This document shows, one piece after another, positions 1 to 11,289 of a stretch of DNA of 64,000 nt (positions are counted from its first letter, which is position 1; every line of letters starts with the position of its first letter). The position numbers and the translations under genes were made by a program. The notes under the pieces are model-generated. The model saw only the letters and a list, made by a program, of their open reading frames with translations. It was not told the DNA's origin and did no database searches. The stretch is from Ceratotherium simum simum (taxonomy: Eukaryota; Chordata; Mammalia; Perissodactyla; Rhinocerotidae), in the NCBI RefSeq assembly GCF_000283155.1, contig NW_004454165.1:41655996-41719995 (forward strand), read 5' to 3'.

Positions 1-1026
1 CCTTTCTAGAAAAGCTTCCTCTGCTCCCTTTATTATTTCTACTTCCTCTCAGTTAGTTCTTTTTTTTTTCCCCAATCTTCCTGCCTCTGGAGTTTACCTT
101 GGGGACTTTCATCGGGTGCCTGGAGAGTCTTGACCCTGGTCGGATGTCCAGATGCTCTCTTCTCATGCAAGAGGCTTGTTGGCTGGTGGGTGATTGGCCG
201 GGCCCTTGCTGTTCTATTGGGAGACCCCTGAACGTCTCTTGTCTCTTCTCTCTGGCATGTCAGTTTCCCAGAGACAACTCTCCTTCCTGTTGACGGTGTC
301 CAAGCCTGGCCGCTGGTGTTGGGAGAAGCGACCGGGAAAGACGCTGGCACCTCATTCTCTGCACAATGGCCTCTCGCATCACACCAGCAATCCTCTTCTG
401 CCTCATCCTGGAGGTTATCGCTCAGCCCCCTCGGAGACTAACTTCCTGCCCTCTGATGGAGTGGAGAGGGGGCGTTTCCTGGCTGTGGAAGCTGGGGGAG
501 GGATCAGGGGATAAATATGTCTCATCAGAATTCTACAAATCCTGTCCTCCACGCCCTCCCCCCTTCCTCGGAGCCTTGGATCTCCAAATCCTGAGCCTCC
601 GGTGGTCCCTGCTGGCTGCTGCCTCTTCCACCTGCGGGACATAGACCCACCGCTGTCTGTTTCTCTTTGTCAGGTGCCGTTGTCTCTCTGCGCTCCATCT
701 GCTGGAGACACGCTGATCCCCCCATCCGCCAGTCCTGGAGTGCCTGCCTCTCCTCTTCTGTCGTGATGAATTCAACGTCGAGGGAGCAGAGAGAAGCGAT
801 GTTCCAGCTGCCGAGTTCAGCTGGAAGCTGCTTTCTGTGCTGCTGTCAAGCTAGTTCTTTATTTTATATTTTGTCTTGCTCCCCAAAGAATCTTTTTCTT
901 TTTGACTGTCTACCTAAGATGGTTACACTGAAAAGGTCGTCATTTGTTGTTACAAAAATGCTTCCTGCCTGGAAAATGTAGACCTTTCTCAATGAAAGCA
1001 AAAATGAGTGAATAGAATTATTTCTC
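1..1026. other. Unassigned non-coding DNA
   Basis: No repeat family, RNA gene or convincing coding region is recognised. A short T-run lies at 60-69. Open frames of 60-106 codons occur on both strands and overlap each other, with no domain or coding-like composition that I recognise. Confidence 0.4.
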
Positions 1027-1143
1027 GAGGGGTGTGTGTGTGAGTGTTGAGTGTGTGTGTATGCGTGTGTGAGTATTTGCTTGTGTAAGAGTGTGAGAAC
1101 GAGAGTGTGAGAGTGTGTGAGTGTGTGGGTGCGTGCGGGCACG
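1027..1143. repeat. Imperfect (TG)n / (GAGTGTGT)n microsatellite
   Basis: The plus strand is almost wholly TG and GAGTG units, broken by single substitutions such as a TATTTGCTTG interruption near 1073. This is a degenerate simple repeat. Open frames on the minus strand that read Ser-His-Thr repeats through it are artefacts of the repeat. Confidence 0.9.
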
Positions 1144-2266
1144 AGAAGTGGGAGACTGTGACAGAGGGGGTCCCAGTAGAGAAGGCCTGATAAACAAGTT
1201 TACGAAACACCCAAAGCAAGGCTGTGGCTGGGACGCTCACTTGCCCTGAGGCGTGCATGTCGCTGATGGTGGTCGAGCCCGTGACACGCTGACAGGGTCT
1301 GGCAGGGAAGAGAAGGACTCGGAGGACGCCCCGGTAATTGGGAAGCCAGCTGAGACCTGAGCGGCTGAGGCCGAGGCTGCACCGTCTCTCCGCACAATGG
1401 CGTTGGTTGAAGGTTGTATATAAGGCGGCCTTATTAAAGTGACAAGGCAATTTCGTCCCTTTGTGCTCCATGATTCTACTTCGTTGATTTCCAATGGGAA
1501 GGATATAATTCTGCCAGTGTTGGCAAAAAGCTCAGACGTCAGCCTTTTCAAATTGCCATCCCCGCCTTGTTCAGGGTGAATAATGAGAGAGGCACCTTTT
1601 GTCTACAGCTAAATATTCCTGAATAAATACAAAGAGCATAAAAGACATAAATGATCGCCTGATTTATATTTAAAATAAAGATCAACATTGTGATAAATGG
1701 CTGAAAATGCCGTGTGTGCAGCAATGTGACTCTCGGGGTAGTTACATTATCAGCGAGGGGGGCCCAGGTGTGGACTGCTGGTGGGGGCACGCTCACTTAC
1801 CTGGGGAGCCGGGCGAGCAGCAGCCAAGGCTCTTCCTGAAGGGGAGCCTGGGCCCACCGGGAGGGCCTGGTCTCCTCAGACGCCTCCCGCCCCGCACCCC
1901 CGCAGCCAGTGAAGGGAGGGGAGCCTTGGACGCCAAGGCCCTCAACCTAAGGAGGGAGGATCCTCGATGGAAGCTGTTCACACTGGGCCCTGGAGGGCTT
2001 CCCGCTGCTCACCTTAGACAGGGAGCTCATAAGAAACGTTGGAGACGAGTAGGAAAGCAGAGTCCTCTGCAAAATCAGCAAATCCTTGGTTAAATGACTC
2101 CGGCATATCCCCACCGCTGAATTCTACGCAGCTATTGGGAATGAGCAGGTGGGAGAGCCTTTCCTGATGAGCAAATATGTCTACGTTACTCTCAAGGGAA
2201 TAAAGCAAGTTGTGCTTCAGTATGAACAGTAAGACACTATTTTTATTAAAAATGTGCTTATACATG
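1144..2266. other. Unassigned DNA with an AT-rich patch
   Basis: No repeat or gene is recognised. The sub-block 1575-1705 is AT-rich, non-repetitive and dense in TAAA/ATAAAT motifs in otherwise GC-rich DNA, which is compatible with a conserved non-coding element but not proven. 1790-1990 is GC-rich without a recognisable gene. Confidence 0.35.
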
Positions 2267-2735
2267 TGTATTAGTCAGGAGACTAATTTTCTCAGTTTTC
2301 TGGGGAAACAGAACCAAGAGAATGTGTGTGTGTGTGTTTGTCAATAGTTAAATAGACAAATATATATATGTTTATTTGACATTTTTAAGGAATTTGTTGC
2401 CATGATCGTAAGGGCTGGCAAGTCTGAAGCTCGCAGGGTGGACCAGCAGGTGGAACCTGGGAAGAGCAGGTGTTGCAGTTTAACACCAAAGGCACCTGGA
2501 GGCAACATTGCCTCGTCCTCAGAGAACCTCCGTTGTTTTCTCGTAAGGCCTTCAACTGATTGGATGAGGCCCACCCACATCATGGAATATAATCTGCTTT
2601 ACTCAAAATCTACTGATTTAAATATTAATCACATTTAAAAAATAACTTCATAGAGACTTCCAGACTGACTGACTTTTGACAAAACATCTGGTCATCGTGG
2701 CTTAGCCAAGTTGACCCATAAAATTAACCATCACA
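2267..2735 (-). mobile_element. Solitary ERVL-type LTR (MLT2-like), minus strand
   Basis: Read on the minus strand, the element opens with TGTGATGGTTAATTTTATG and ends in ...CTGACTAATACA, the TG...CA termini of an ERVL LTR. Internal landmarks shared with the copy at 43023-43488 are the GAAACAGAACCAA block, a TG/TA-rich microsatellite near 2320-2370, and GATTGGATGAGGCCCAC near 2560. No internal retroviral coding sequence flanks it, so it is a solo LTR. The MLT2 label is from memory; an LTR of this class is well supported by the second copy. Confidence 0.65.
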
Positions 2736-4654
2736 ATATTTTGTGTGTATATATATATACAGAAAAAAATTGAAAGAAAATACATCAAAATGCTACCAAT
2801 ACTTATATCTGTGTGATTTTTATTTTCTGTAAATTTGCATTTTCTAGTTGTTTTTGCAATGAACAGCTTTTATTTTGCAAGGAGAAGTAATACAACAAAA
2901 TATATATTTTTAAAAATCTCAAGTCTTAAATCTACTGTGTGAAATCCACCTGACTCTTGGTATTTCCTGGAGCGAGTTCAACAGTGATACATTTGATGCT
3001 TGACATTTTCTCTGTTGCCATCAGGGAGCTCCTTCTCTTCCCAGTGTGTCTGCTGGAGATGTCAGCATGGAGGATCTGGAGGGCTCACGGGAGGTGCTGG
3101 GGGTGAAGGCAGATCTGTGTTCGCCTCTCAGCACCGCCACTGAGCAGCTGCGTGTTGCTGAACAAGTCACTCACTTTCTGCGCATCCACGTCCTCACATG
3201 TCAGTGTGGCTTCATCATAGTTCTTACCGGAGGGGGCGTTTCTGGGGGTCCTAAGGATTGTGGGTTGAGCTGAGAGGGCATTTAGTGGGTCGAGCTCAGC
3301 GGTGCCAGGCCTCTGACGGCACGTAGAGCAAGGCCGAAAAACAGCGTTGGTCTGCGTGCTACATGACTCTGGAATATCCTGCCAGACAGTCACGTGGTGA
3401 GAAAACAGTTGGTCATTAGCTGAGCTTAAAACTTGGCCCTTTCTTACACAGACACTCAGAGCGTTTTTGCACACTTCTAATATACACCCATTTCCCCCTA
3501 AGAAGGCAGCTCCACTGGAAATCGAGGAGATGTGATATTTGCTTGGGATTTACCAGGAGTCGTTTGTCACTGCAGAACCTCAGCTGAGGCAGAGCCGCTC
3601 CAGCACCGCCGGGTCAGCGTGCGTCCACGGGGGTCCCACACACAGGCTCACCACCACCGCTGCGTGTCCTTACACGCCCGGGGCCGGGAGGACACGTTAT
3701 CTTACTATGAGTTATTTTCATTTCTTATTTATGTTGTAGTTACAGTATTATATATTATATGTACATATTTTGAAACTATAGGTGTATGAAGTTGCTATAA
3801 TCTATAACTTTTATTTCAAGACAGTAAAGGGGCTGTTATCAAGTATTGTCAGCGTCGGGGCCTCACAGGGCAGGGAGGACAGTGTGCTCGGTTCTCCTGA
3901 GGATGACCCGGATGGGCTGTCCAGGTCCCAGCAAGGAGCCCCCGCACCTCTGAGGGACGGCGACTGCTAGGCAGCGGTGCTCAGAGGCCGGTGTTGGGCC
4001 CAGGCAGCTCCGCGGGGACAGGACTGCCGCGTTGCAGGGAGACGGAGATGGGTGCGTCAGCCTCAATGCCATGCACTCCTGTGCTGCTTAAACCGCAGAA
4101 TGCAGCTCGCCTGCACGGGTCCCTCCAGTGCTGGGTGGGAGTCAGGCCCGGGGCCCCAGGAGCAGCTGGGTGTGGCCTGGGGACCTGCCGGGGACCTCCT
4201 GGCACACTATGTGCCAGGTCGCTGCACACTGGTGGCTGCACGTGGTCTAAAGGCGGCCACAGGTGGTTTCTGCCTCTCTATTCGGGCTTGACAAATGTAT
4301 TGGGTCCTTTTTCCGTTTCTTTCTGAGCTTTGGTACACGTCACAGTTAAAATCTACTCTAATCGCATCAGAAAGTTCCTCCTGCTCTTCAGTATCACGGC
4401 GCTCAGTGCGCCCTGGAAATTTAGGGGCATTCTTGCCATAAAGCGTCGCCCGCGTTCTCATGGAAATTCCGTGAGCCAGGTCTGGGTCCAGCGCTTGCAG
4501 GAACCCGGCTCAGGTAGACAAAGTGACTGGTGTCTTCTCCCTCTAAATGTTCTGGCTGAACCAGTGAGCAGCTTCTCTTGATGTATGATTTATTCTTCAG
4601 AGCTGTAAACATTTGATTGATCTTCATGTGGCCAAAGACTACAGTGTGTTGGTG
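2736..4654. other. Unassigned DNA
   Basis: 2736-2960 is AT-rich low-complexity sequence without a clear family. 3000-3480 and 3600-4300 are GC-richer, with scattered CpGs but no promoter-like island. 3700-3840 is AT-rich. Several overlapping open frames of 60-130 codons exist on both strands; none resembles a known protein. Confidence 0.35.
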
Positions 4655-4995
4655 ACTTTTTCTTTTTTTCTTTTTTTATTGAGGTAACATTGGCTTATAA
4701 CATTATATAAATTTCAGGTGTACATCATCATATTTTGATTTCTGTGTAGACTGCATCATGTTCACCACCAAAGTACCATCTGTCTCGGTACACGTGTGCC
4801 TAATCACCCCTTTCTTCCTCCTCCTTTCCCCGTTCCCTCTGGTAACCACCAATCTAATCTCTGTATCTATGTCTTTGTTTGTTGTTGTTTTTATCTTCCA
4901 CTTATGAGTGAAATCATACAGTATTTGTCTTTCTTTGTTTGGCTTATTTTGCTTAGTGTAATACCCTCAAAGTCCATCCATTTTGTCACAAATGT

Positions 4996-5898
4996 CTAGA
5001 TTTCATCTTTTTTTTTTTTATAGCTGAGTAGTATTCCATTGTGTGTGTGTATATCTATATCTATATAGATATTCTTTATCCATTCATCCGTAGATGAGCA
5101 CTTAGGTTGTTTCCAAGTCTTGGTTATTGTGAATAATGCTGTAATGAACATAGGAGTGTAAATATCTTTTTGCATTGGTGTTTTCAAGTTCTTTGGATAA
5201 ATACCCAGCAGTGGAATAGCTGGATCATATGGTAGTTCTATCCTTGATTTTTTGAGGAATCTCCATGCTGTTGTCCATAGTGGCTGCATCAGTTTGCACT
5301 CCCACCAGCAGAGTATGGGAGTTCCCTTTTCTCCACATCCTCTCCAACACTTATTATTTCCTTTCTTGTTAATTATAGCCATTCTGATGGGTGTGAGGTG
5401 CTATCTCACTGTGGTTTTGATTTGCATTTCCCTCATAGTTAGTGATGTTGAACATCTTTTCATGTGCCTGTTGGCCATCTGTATGTCTTCTTTGGGAAAA
5501 TGTTCAGATCCTTTGCCCATTTTTCTAACTGGATTGTTTGTTTTTTTGTTGTTGAGTTGTGTGAGTTCTTTATGTATTTTAGATATTAACCCCTGATCAG
5601 ATATACGATGTGTAAATATCTTCTCCCAATTGTTAGGTTGTCTTCTTGTTTTGTTGATGGTTTCCTTTGCTGTGCAGAAGATTTTTAGTCTGACGTAGTC
5701 CCATTTGTTTATTTTTTCTTTTGTTTCCCTTGCCTGGTGAGACATGATATTCAAAAAGATACTGCTAAGAGCAGTGTTGAAGAGCGTACTGCCTATGTTT
5801 TCTTCTAAGAGTTTTATGGTTTCAGGTCTTACATTCAGGTCTTTAATCCATTTTGAGTTAATTTTTGTGTGTGGTGTAAGGTAAGGGTCTACTTTCAT
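4996..5898 (-). pseudogene. L1 ORF2 C-terminal remnant (broken)
   Basis: This is the C-terminal segment of L1 ORF2, the retrotransposon reverse transcriptase/endonuclease protein. Two same-frame pieces, 5898-5401 and 5400-4996, are separated by a TAG stop at 5403-5401. The first carries the family landmarks [30 protein letters not shown] and [20 protein letters not shown]. The second carries [22 protein letters not shown] and [14 protein letters not shown], the cysteine-containing C-terminal region typical of mammalian L1 ORF2. The remnant ends at a TAG at 4998-4996. It cannot make a functional protein: the N-terminal endonuclease and RT domains are missing and the frame is interrupted. It is not a host gene. 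Confidence 0.92.
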
Positions 5899-6114
5899 TC
5901 TTTTGCATGTGGCTGTTCAGTTTTCCCAACACCATTTGTTGAAGAGACTTTCCTTTCTCCATGGTATGTTATTGGCTCCTTTCTCAAAGATTAGCTGTCC
6001 ACAGATGTGTGGATTTATCTCTGGGCTCTTGGTTCTGTTCCATTGATCTTTGTGTCTGTTTTGTGCCAGTACCATGCTGTTTTGATTACTGTAGCTTTGT
6101 GGTATATTTTGAAG

Positions 6115-6477
6115 TCAAGCAATGTGATACCTCCAGCTTTGTTCTTTTTTCTCAGGATTCCTTTGGCTATTTGTGATCTTTTGTTGTTCCATATAAATTT
6201 TAGGATTCTTTGTTCTATTTTTGTGAAACATGTCGTTTGGGACTTTGATAGGTATTGCGTTGAATCTGTAGATTTCTTTAGGAAGTATGGACATTTTAAC
6301 TACATTAATTCTTCCAATCCAAGAGCACGGAATATCTTTCCATTTCTTTGTGTCTGCTTCAATTTCTTTCAACAATGTTTTATAGTTTTCAGTATAGAGG
6401 TCTTTCACCTCTTTGGTTAAATTTATTCCTAGGTATTTTATTCTTTTTCTTACTGATGTTGCATTAGCTAATTGCAT
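6115..6477 (-). pseudogene. L1 ORF2 central remnant (post-RT region)
   Basis: The minus-strand frame from 6477 carries [37 protein letters not shown] and [11 protein letters not shown]. These are landmarks of the region just after the reverse-transcriptase core of L1 ORF2. Homology continues toward 5898 in shifted frames: WYWHK and then [10 protein letters not shown] appear in different frames, with an apparent one-base loss in the A-run near 6056-6061. This is therefore a frameshifted part of the same L1 copy. The start methionine here has no biological meaning because the element is truncated just upstream. Confidence 0.9.
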
Positions 6478-6484
6478 GATTTAC

Positions 6485-6720
6485 AGGACAAATTAGACTA
6501 TACCTGAGTTGACTCTTGATGTGTCATATCAGTTTCTATTTTATTTGTCACACGAAGCCCACCCAATTTCAGGCAGGAAATGGCCAGAGGCACTGGCCCC
6601 CAGGGCAAGAGGGATCCCAGGGGAGTTGGGCACGTGGTTTCCTGCCCAGTGGTGTGGGCTGGCATGGGGAGTAGAAGGAGAGAGGCCATGCAGCCATGTG
6701 TGAGCCCGGTGCACGGGAAC
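6485..6720. other. Unassigned DNA
   Basis: Short GC-rich unique-looking stretch between the L1 and the CA repeat; nothing recognised. Confidence 0.4.
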
Positions 6721-6831
6721 ATGTACACACACACAAATGTGCATGCGTGCACGTGTGCACACATGCACTAACACACATACACACATGAACACATGTGTAC
6801 ACGCGCGCGCACGCACAGACACACACATTTT
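6721..6831. repeat. Imperfect (CA)n microsatellite with (CG)n core
   Basis: Runs of CA/TG with interspersed GCATGC and GTGCAC. An ACGCGCGCGCACGCAC segment at about 6801-6816 is fully alternating purine-pyrimidine with CpG steps, a Z-DNA-prone composition. Histidine/cysteine-rich open frames through it are artefacts. Confidence 0.9.
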
Positions 6832-9064
6832 TGAGTTGGGACCCTGGCAGGAAGCTGTTGCAGATTGGAGAACACGCGCGGGGCCCAGAGTGCTTGGGGG
6901 GCAGTGCAGAGCCGCAGGCAGCCGAGGCACAGAAGCGCTCATGTCGCACAGTGTGTTAGAGAGGACATTCTTCTGTCTGCTGTGGACAGTTCGACAGGCT
7001 AGCACGCAGAACTAAGAGAGAGGTCAGGGGTGGGTTGGGCTCCGAGAGGGAGCCGGGACGACTGAAGAAGAGGTGACCTTCTTGGGCAGGACGGGGCTTC
7101 ACACTGTTCCCCTGGAGGAGACCTGAGCAGATTCATAACCCACTCTGCCTCTCCTGCAGTGGGCGTCTGTCGTCCTCACTCAGACCCCTTGCTCGCTCTT
7201 ACAGCCCCTGTTCCAGAGCCTCGGGCCGCAGCTGCGGGGAGGAGGCTTTTCCTGTTGGCTTCCTTCCCTGTCGTGCTATTGTATTCAGGACGATGGTGCG
7301 GGGAGGAGGCAAAGCCAGGCGTGCAGTTTAGTGTTGCCTACAGGAATCCAATTGCTGCTTCCTGGCTGGTAGAGAGTGTTGCACAGCTAACAAGAGGACA
7401 GGGTTCCCAGCAAACGTCTGGCCCCACACCATCCGCCGGGGCAGCCGGCAGGGCCGACGCTGTGGGTCCAGAAACCAGGGCGTCTTGATCTTGGCTCCAT
7501 GACTGTCCTCGGGACGGTCTCTGGAAAGCAGTGTAGTCTTTCATTTATAAACTAACGCCGACCCAACTCCTAGAGAGGCTTAAAACGCTGATGAGCAGAT
7601 TTTCGCTCAAGTGTGATGGTGCTGCTGCTGCAGGCCCGGCGTCCTGGTGATGAGAGCTGCGTGAGTGTAAACGAGCAGTGCCAGTCCCGCGTCTCTGGGC
7701 ACAGGCCTCGCCCCGGGGGCCCTGCTGGTGGAAAGCGGGGGAAGGACCTTTGGAGCCTTTGCTCTCCCTGCTCGTGGCCTGGCGACAACAGCTGCCTTCT
7801 GTGGTTTATGTGTGTGTATATGTTATAACCTTGTTAAACTGACATTTGTTAAATGGGGCACAGGGTGTGGTGAGCTGGTTCAACACCAGACCGCAAGAGA
7901 ACCTGAAACAGCGACGTTCATTCCTCACGATCCTGGAGGAGAAACATGGCACGCCTTGGGGTCCAGTCGGGGAGGTCGAGGCAGGGTGCAGGCAGAGAGG
8001 CAGGGCCTGGGGCACGTGCCTTTATTAGGGTCCGTGGGCGGAGTGCTTTGGGGTTCCCAGGCTGGGGCCAGATTTGTCAATGCAGGCCCAAAGAGTGAGG
8101 TTTCGGTGCCCCAGGGGTCTTCTCTAAGGGCACGTAGGCACAGGCGCTGGCAGGCAGGGGCTGTTGATCCCCAGGCTGTTGGGAAGCCATCAGGACTTAC
8201 ATTTGCTGTGACTCTGCGGCTGTCATCGAGGGCACGTGCCTGCCCGAGGGCGGTGTCGGTTCAAGGCCCTCGCAGGCCCCTTGGCCAAGCAGAACGGAAG
8301 CCGAGGCAGCAGTACATGGTGTAGCTGAGCTGCACTCGCGAAGATACCTCTGCGGCGGCGCCTGTTCTTTTGTATGTGTGGCCAGAGACGGACACGGCGT
8401 TCTTTCTAGAGGGTTGTTGAGAGGGGTACGGAGGGGTGATGGAGGCACCACGTGATTCCAGGGTCAGAACCCAGCATCCGAGGTGCCTCGCCTCCCTCCC
8501 AGCCCACTGGCCCGCACACCCGTCTCTCCTCTGCTCACCACCGTCCCTCACATTTTCCTCCATCAGAAGTGGAATCATCATGTTCCGTAGTTTCTGACAC
8601 ACTTTCATAACTAGTCCACGCATGGCCACGCTTAGCTACTTATTTATTAATAACTTACGTCATGTAGTGACCACCCCTCCAGTCTCCTGCCTCCTGGAGA
8701 CACCTCTGCCCTGGGCATTGTGTTTATCACTCCCTTGTACAAGGTGTTTTGAGCACATAGATGTCAGCATTTGGTTCTGGCTGTGTTTGACTCTGGAACA
8801 GTTTCTCCCTGCTCTGATCTCAGTGGGAACTCTGTACCTCCTCCATGAACAGAGCTAGGCTTCCTCCTCTCTTTGAGTCTGGGCAGAAGGGGGATTGTGA
8901 AATGAAAAAAGAAAAGGAAAACTGGAGAGCTTGTGTGCCACTCTGACCACAGGAGCATCCTCAGGAAGGTCAATTTTTGGAAATAAATTGCGGCTCTGGA
9001 AACGGATTTTCTTAAAATTATCTGTGCCTATGTTTCCCTTGGGAAGCTCTATGTCCCCAGAAGC
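6832..9064. other. Unassigned GC-rich DNA
   Basis: No recognised gene or repeat. GC content is moderately high, with dispersed CpGs (7190-7500, 8210-8360). 7728-8324 is open for 198 codons on the plus strand, but the frame is Gly/Arg/Pro-rich, overlaps frames on the other strand, and has no recognisable domain, so I do not call it. 8600-8960 is AT-richer and also unassigned. Confidence 0.35.
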
Positions 9065-9250
9065 ACATAAAGATTGTTTCTCAAAGTGTCTGCTAAAAGT
9101 ACAGATTGCACTCCAGGCTTGTATGCCTGCTCAAAATGCAGATTGCACGGCAGACTTATGAACAGAATCTGCATTTTTATAAGCAAGCACCCAGTTATTC
9201 TCCAGCATTGTGGGGTTTGGGAATCAGCGGCTCTGAGGCTGGTTCTCGAG
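9065..9250 (+). mobile_element. Probable hAT-type non-autonomous DNA transposon fragment
   Basis: TTTCTCAAAGTGT near 9076 is followed by AAAATGCAGATT near 9136 and CAGAATCTGCATTTTTATAA near 9164. These resemble a common mammalian hAT-Charlie MITE that also gives the clearer copy at 47117-47296. The match is degenerate and the ends are not clean. Name and limits are uncertain. Confidence 0.4.
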
Positions 9251-9397
9251 CTCAGCTGCACGTTGTCATTCCTGAGAAGCTTCAGAGAACCCTGACTTAC
9301 GTGGCCTGAGTGTGGCCTGAACGTCCAGGTTTTACAGCTCCTGGTGACTTGACTCCTGGCAGCGATGCCACGACCCATGGCTCCAGTTCTTCTCAAG

Positions 9398-9535
9398 CTC
9401 CACGTGCACACGAATCCGGAGACCTTGTCACAACATGGCTCTGGTTCAGGAGGGGCTATTCTCCACATTTCTAGAAGTTCCTGTGTGGCATCCGTGCTGC
9501 TGGTCAGAGGGCCGCTCGTGAGTCTCGGGTGTCTG
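9398..9535 (-). mobile_element. Probable hAT-type MITE fragment, inverted relative to 9065-9250
   Basis: CTGGTTCAGGAGGGGC, then ACATTTCTAGAAGTTCC and GTGCTGCTGGTCAGAGGGCC, is the reverse-oriented version of the element seen at 47117-47296 (there GGGTCAGCAGCATCAGCC). It lies head-to-tail inverted about 150 bp from the preceding fragment. Confidence 0.45.
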
Positions 9536-10543
9536 AGGACTGGCGCCCGGGGCACAGAGGCAGCAGGGAGTGTGGTGGAGAGGCCCTGCGTTCCTCGTCC
9601 GGCAGGTGGTCATCCAGTTGGCTTTAATTTCTGCACACGGAGAGATGTGCATGGTGGAAGACCTGTGTTTTCCGACGAGTTAAATGACATTTTCAAGGCT
9701 CTAACCCAACGAGAGGGCTGGCCTGGCGGCCGTGAAGAACGTGGGCGCTGGAGGAGACGGGGAGAGGGAGGGGGCCCGGGAGCTCGGGACGCGCTGGGTC
9801 CCCGCGGTGAGGCTCAGCGGGGGGCCGGCGCCTCGTGGGAACACACGTGCAGGAGGCGCAGGAGGGGCTGGGAGCGTTGGGGCAGACTGGGAGCCGCCCG
9901 GGGGCCTCTGGCTCGGATGCTCTCTCCGTGCTTACTGAGAAACCACGGTAAACAGTCCAAAGATGGCACCACTTCCAGCAAAGCAAAGCAAAACAACATT
10001 CAAGAGACAAAACGAAAACAGACCTGCTGTGTGGCTGGACGAGGAGACCCTCCTGCTCTGCGTCCTGACTTTTCTCCTCTGGGCAGCAGATTCCTGCTGG
10101 GAACAGAGTTCAAGGAGCACCCACTGGGGTCACTGCTGTCTGGGGGCCACGGGCGCCGAGGGTCGGTGCTTTGCCCCGGTCACTAAAGAGCCGTGAGGCC
10201 CCGCTCCGGCTCTGGAGCAACAACGGTGACACGCTGAGTGGTGCGTCCGCAGAGCCTGGGGTCTGGCCAGACCCCCGGACCTCGGCGTTCCTGTGGGTGC
10301 TCCGGGACAATGTGCTGTGCTGGCTATGCTCTCAGGAGACCACAGGCACCACCGTGCGGCCCCCCCGCCCCGGGAAGGAGACCTGGTGGAGAACCAGCCT
10401 AGACCCCCGACTCAGCCTGCACTCCCTTTTCTGAACCTTCACGGCCTTGAGCTCCCTCCATCAGACCCCACCCGTGCGAGCACCCCCGTGATCCCTGCCT
10501 GCAGCTCTGCCGAGGGATTCGCAGCGTTTGGCTCTGTCCCCCT
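9536..10543. other. Unassigned GC-rich DNA around a CpG cluster
   Basis: Contains the CpG-dense patch at 9722-9905 (separate entry). A 273-codon plus-strand frame spans 9365-10186. It is Arg/Gly-rich where CpG content is high, begins inside the hAT-like fragment, and shows no domain, so I treat it as chance. Confidence 0.35.
9722..9905. promoter_or_regulatory. Short CpG-dense patch (possible small CpG island)
   Basis: I count about 20 CpG dinucleotides in about 180 bp, far above the depleted level elsewhere in the window, with GC content above two-thirds. No TATA box, initiator or adjoining exon is recognisable. It could be an orphan CpG island or the promoter of an unannotated transcript, or merely a GC-rich local sequence. 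Confidence 0.3.
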
Positions 10544-10556
10544 GGCCTTGTTCTTT
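10544..10556 (+). repeat. Target-site duplication, left copy (ERE insertion)
   Basis: GGCCTTGTTCTTT here is repeated exactly at 10861-10873 on the other side of the SINE. Confidence 0.9.
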
Positions 10557-10860
10557 TTTTTTGTTGGTGAGGAAGATCAGCCCTGAGCTAACATCCGTGC
10601 TAATCCTCCTTTTTTTGCTGATGAAGAGCAGCTCTGAGCTAACATCTATTGCCAATCCTCTTCCTTTTTTTCCCCCCAAAGCCCCAGTAGATAGTTGTAT
10701 GTCATAGTTGCACATCCTTCTAGTTGCTGTATGTGGGACACGGCCTCAGCATGGCCAGAGAAGCGGTGCGTCAGTGCGCGCCTGGGATCTGAACCCCGGG
10801 CCGCCAGTAGCGGAGCGCGCACACTTAACCGCCAAGCCACGGGGCCGGCCCCACCCCCCC
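10557..10860 (-). mobile_element. ERE-type tRNA-derived SINE, minus strand
   Basis: The right end carries the reverse complement of the GGGGCCGGCC head (10843-10855). Next to it is a tRNA-derived portion (TTAACCGCCAAGCCAC, and the reverse of a B-box-like GGTTCAGATCC). The body has GAGCTAACATC repeats, and the T-rich left end is the A-tail. A perfect 13-bp target-site duplication (10544-10556 and 10861-10873) proves insertion by target-primed reverse transcription. The body holds AGCCCCAGTAGATAGTTG, also present in the truncated copy at 63236-63321, so both belong to the same longer ERE subfamily. Confidence 0.93.
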
Positions 10861-10873
10861 GGCCTTGTTCTTT

Positions 10874-11289
10874 AGTGTCTGTTTGCTGCTTCATTTCTCT
10901 AACTGGATGGAAGCCCCTTGGAGGCAGGCGCGTCGTGGGCTCCGCGGTGCCTCCCCCAGGGTGGCGGGAGCACGTGGCACTCGGTGGAGACTCGGGGTGA
11001 ACCGCCTTATGCCTCTGGTTGACAGAGGAAGGAAAGAGAGTCATTCCGAAGCTTTCAGAGGAACTTACTGTGGGCCCTCCTGGGAAGCTCAGAGGCCACC
11101 ACTCTGACGGCTGGGCCGCTGCGGCCGCGAGGCTGATCTGAGCCGTCCTCACTGGCTGGACCCTGTCTCTCCTGCTTCGCTCCCTGCCCCATGGTACACC
11201 AGGGAGGAGGGGGCTCTCAGGGCCAGAGTCAGCCGGGTGCGTGCAGGACATCTTGGCTGCTCCATGTCCTTCCCTCCTTTGGCATTGGC
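10874..11289. other. Unassigned GC-rich DNA
   Basis: No family or gene recognised. A 357-codon minus-strand open frame spanning 10646-11719 crosses this stretch, but it also runs through the flanking SINE and LTR and is discounted. Confidence 0.4.

Larger units (their letters stand above)
4655..6484 (-). mobile_element. 5'-truncated LINE-1 (L1), minus strand
   Basis: The element runs right to left. Its A-rich tail and AATAAA signal appear as the T-rich stretch at about 4655-4680 on the plus strand. A 3' UTR follows at about 4680-4995, then the C-terminal part of ORF2 (see the two pseudogene entries). The 5' end is lost near 6484, inside ORF2 downstream of the reverse-transcriptase core, so endonuclease, ORF1 and promoter are absent. 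A (TG)n(TATC)n run at 5039-5070 sits near the end of ORF2. In-frame stops and indels show an inactive copy of moderate age. I could not identify a target-site duplication. Confidence 0.93.

Noticed and set aside
4996..6477. Minus-strand frames considered as host genes
   Set aside because: They match L1 ORF2, are 5'-truncated and carry a stop and frameshifts.
9365..10186. 273-codon plus-strand open frame
   Set aside because: Starts inside a MITE fragment and crosses a CpG-dense patch giving Arg/Gly runs; no recognisable protein family.
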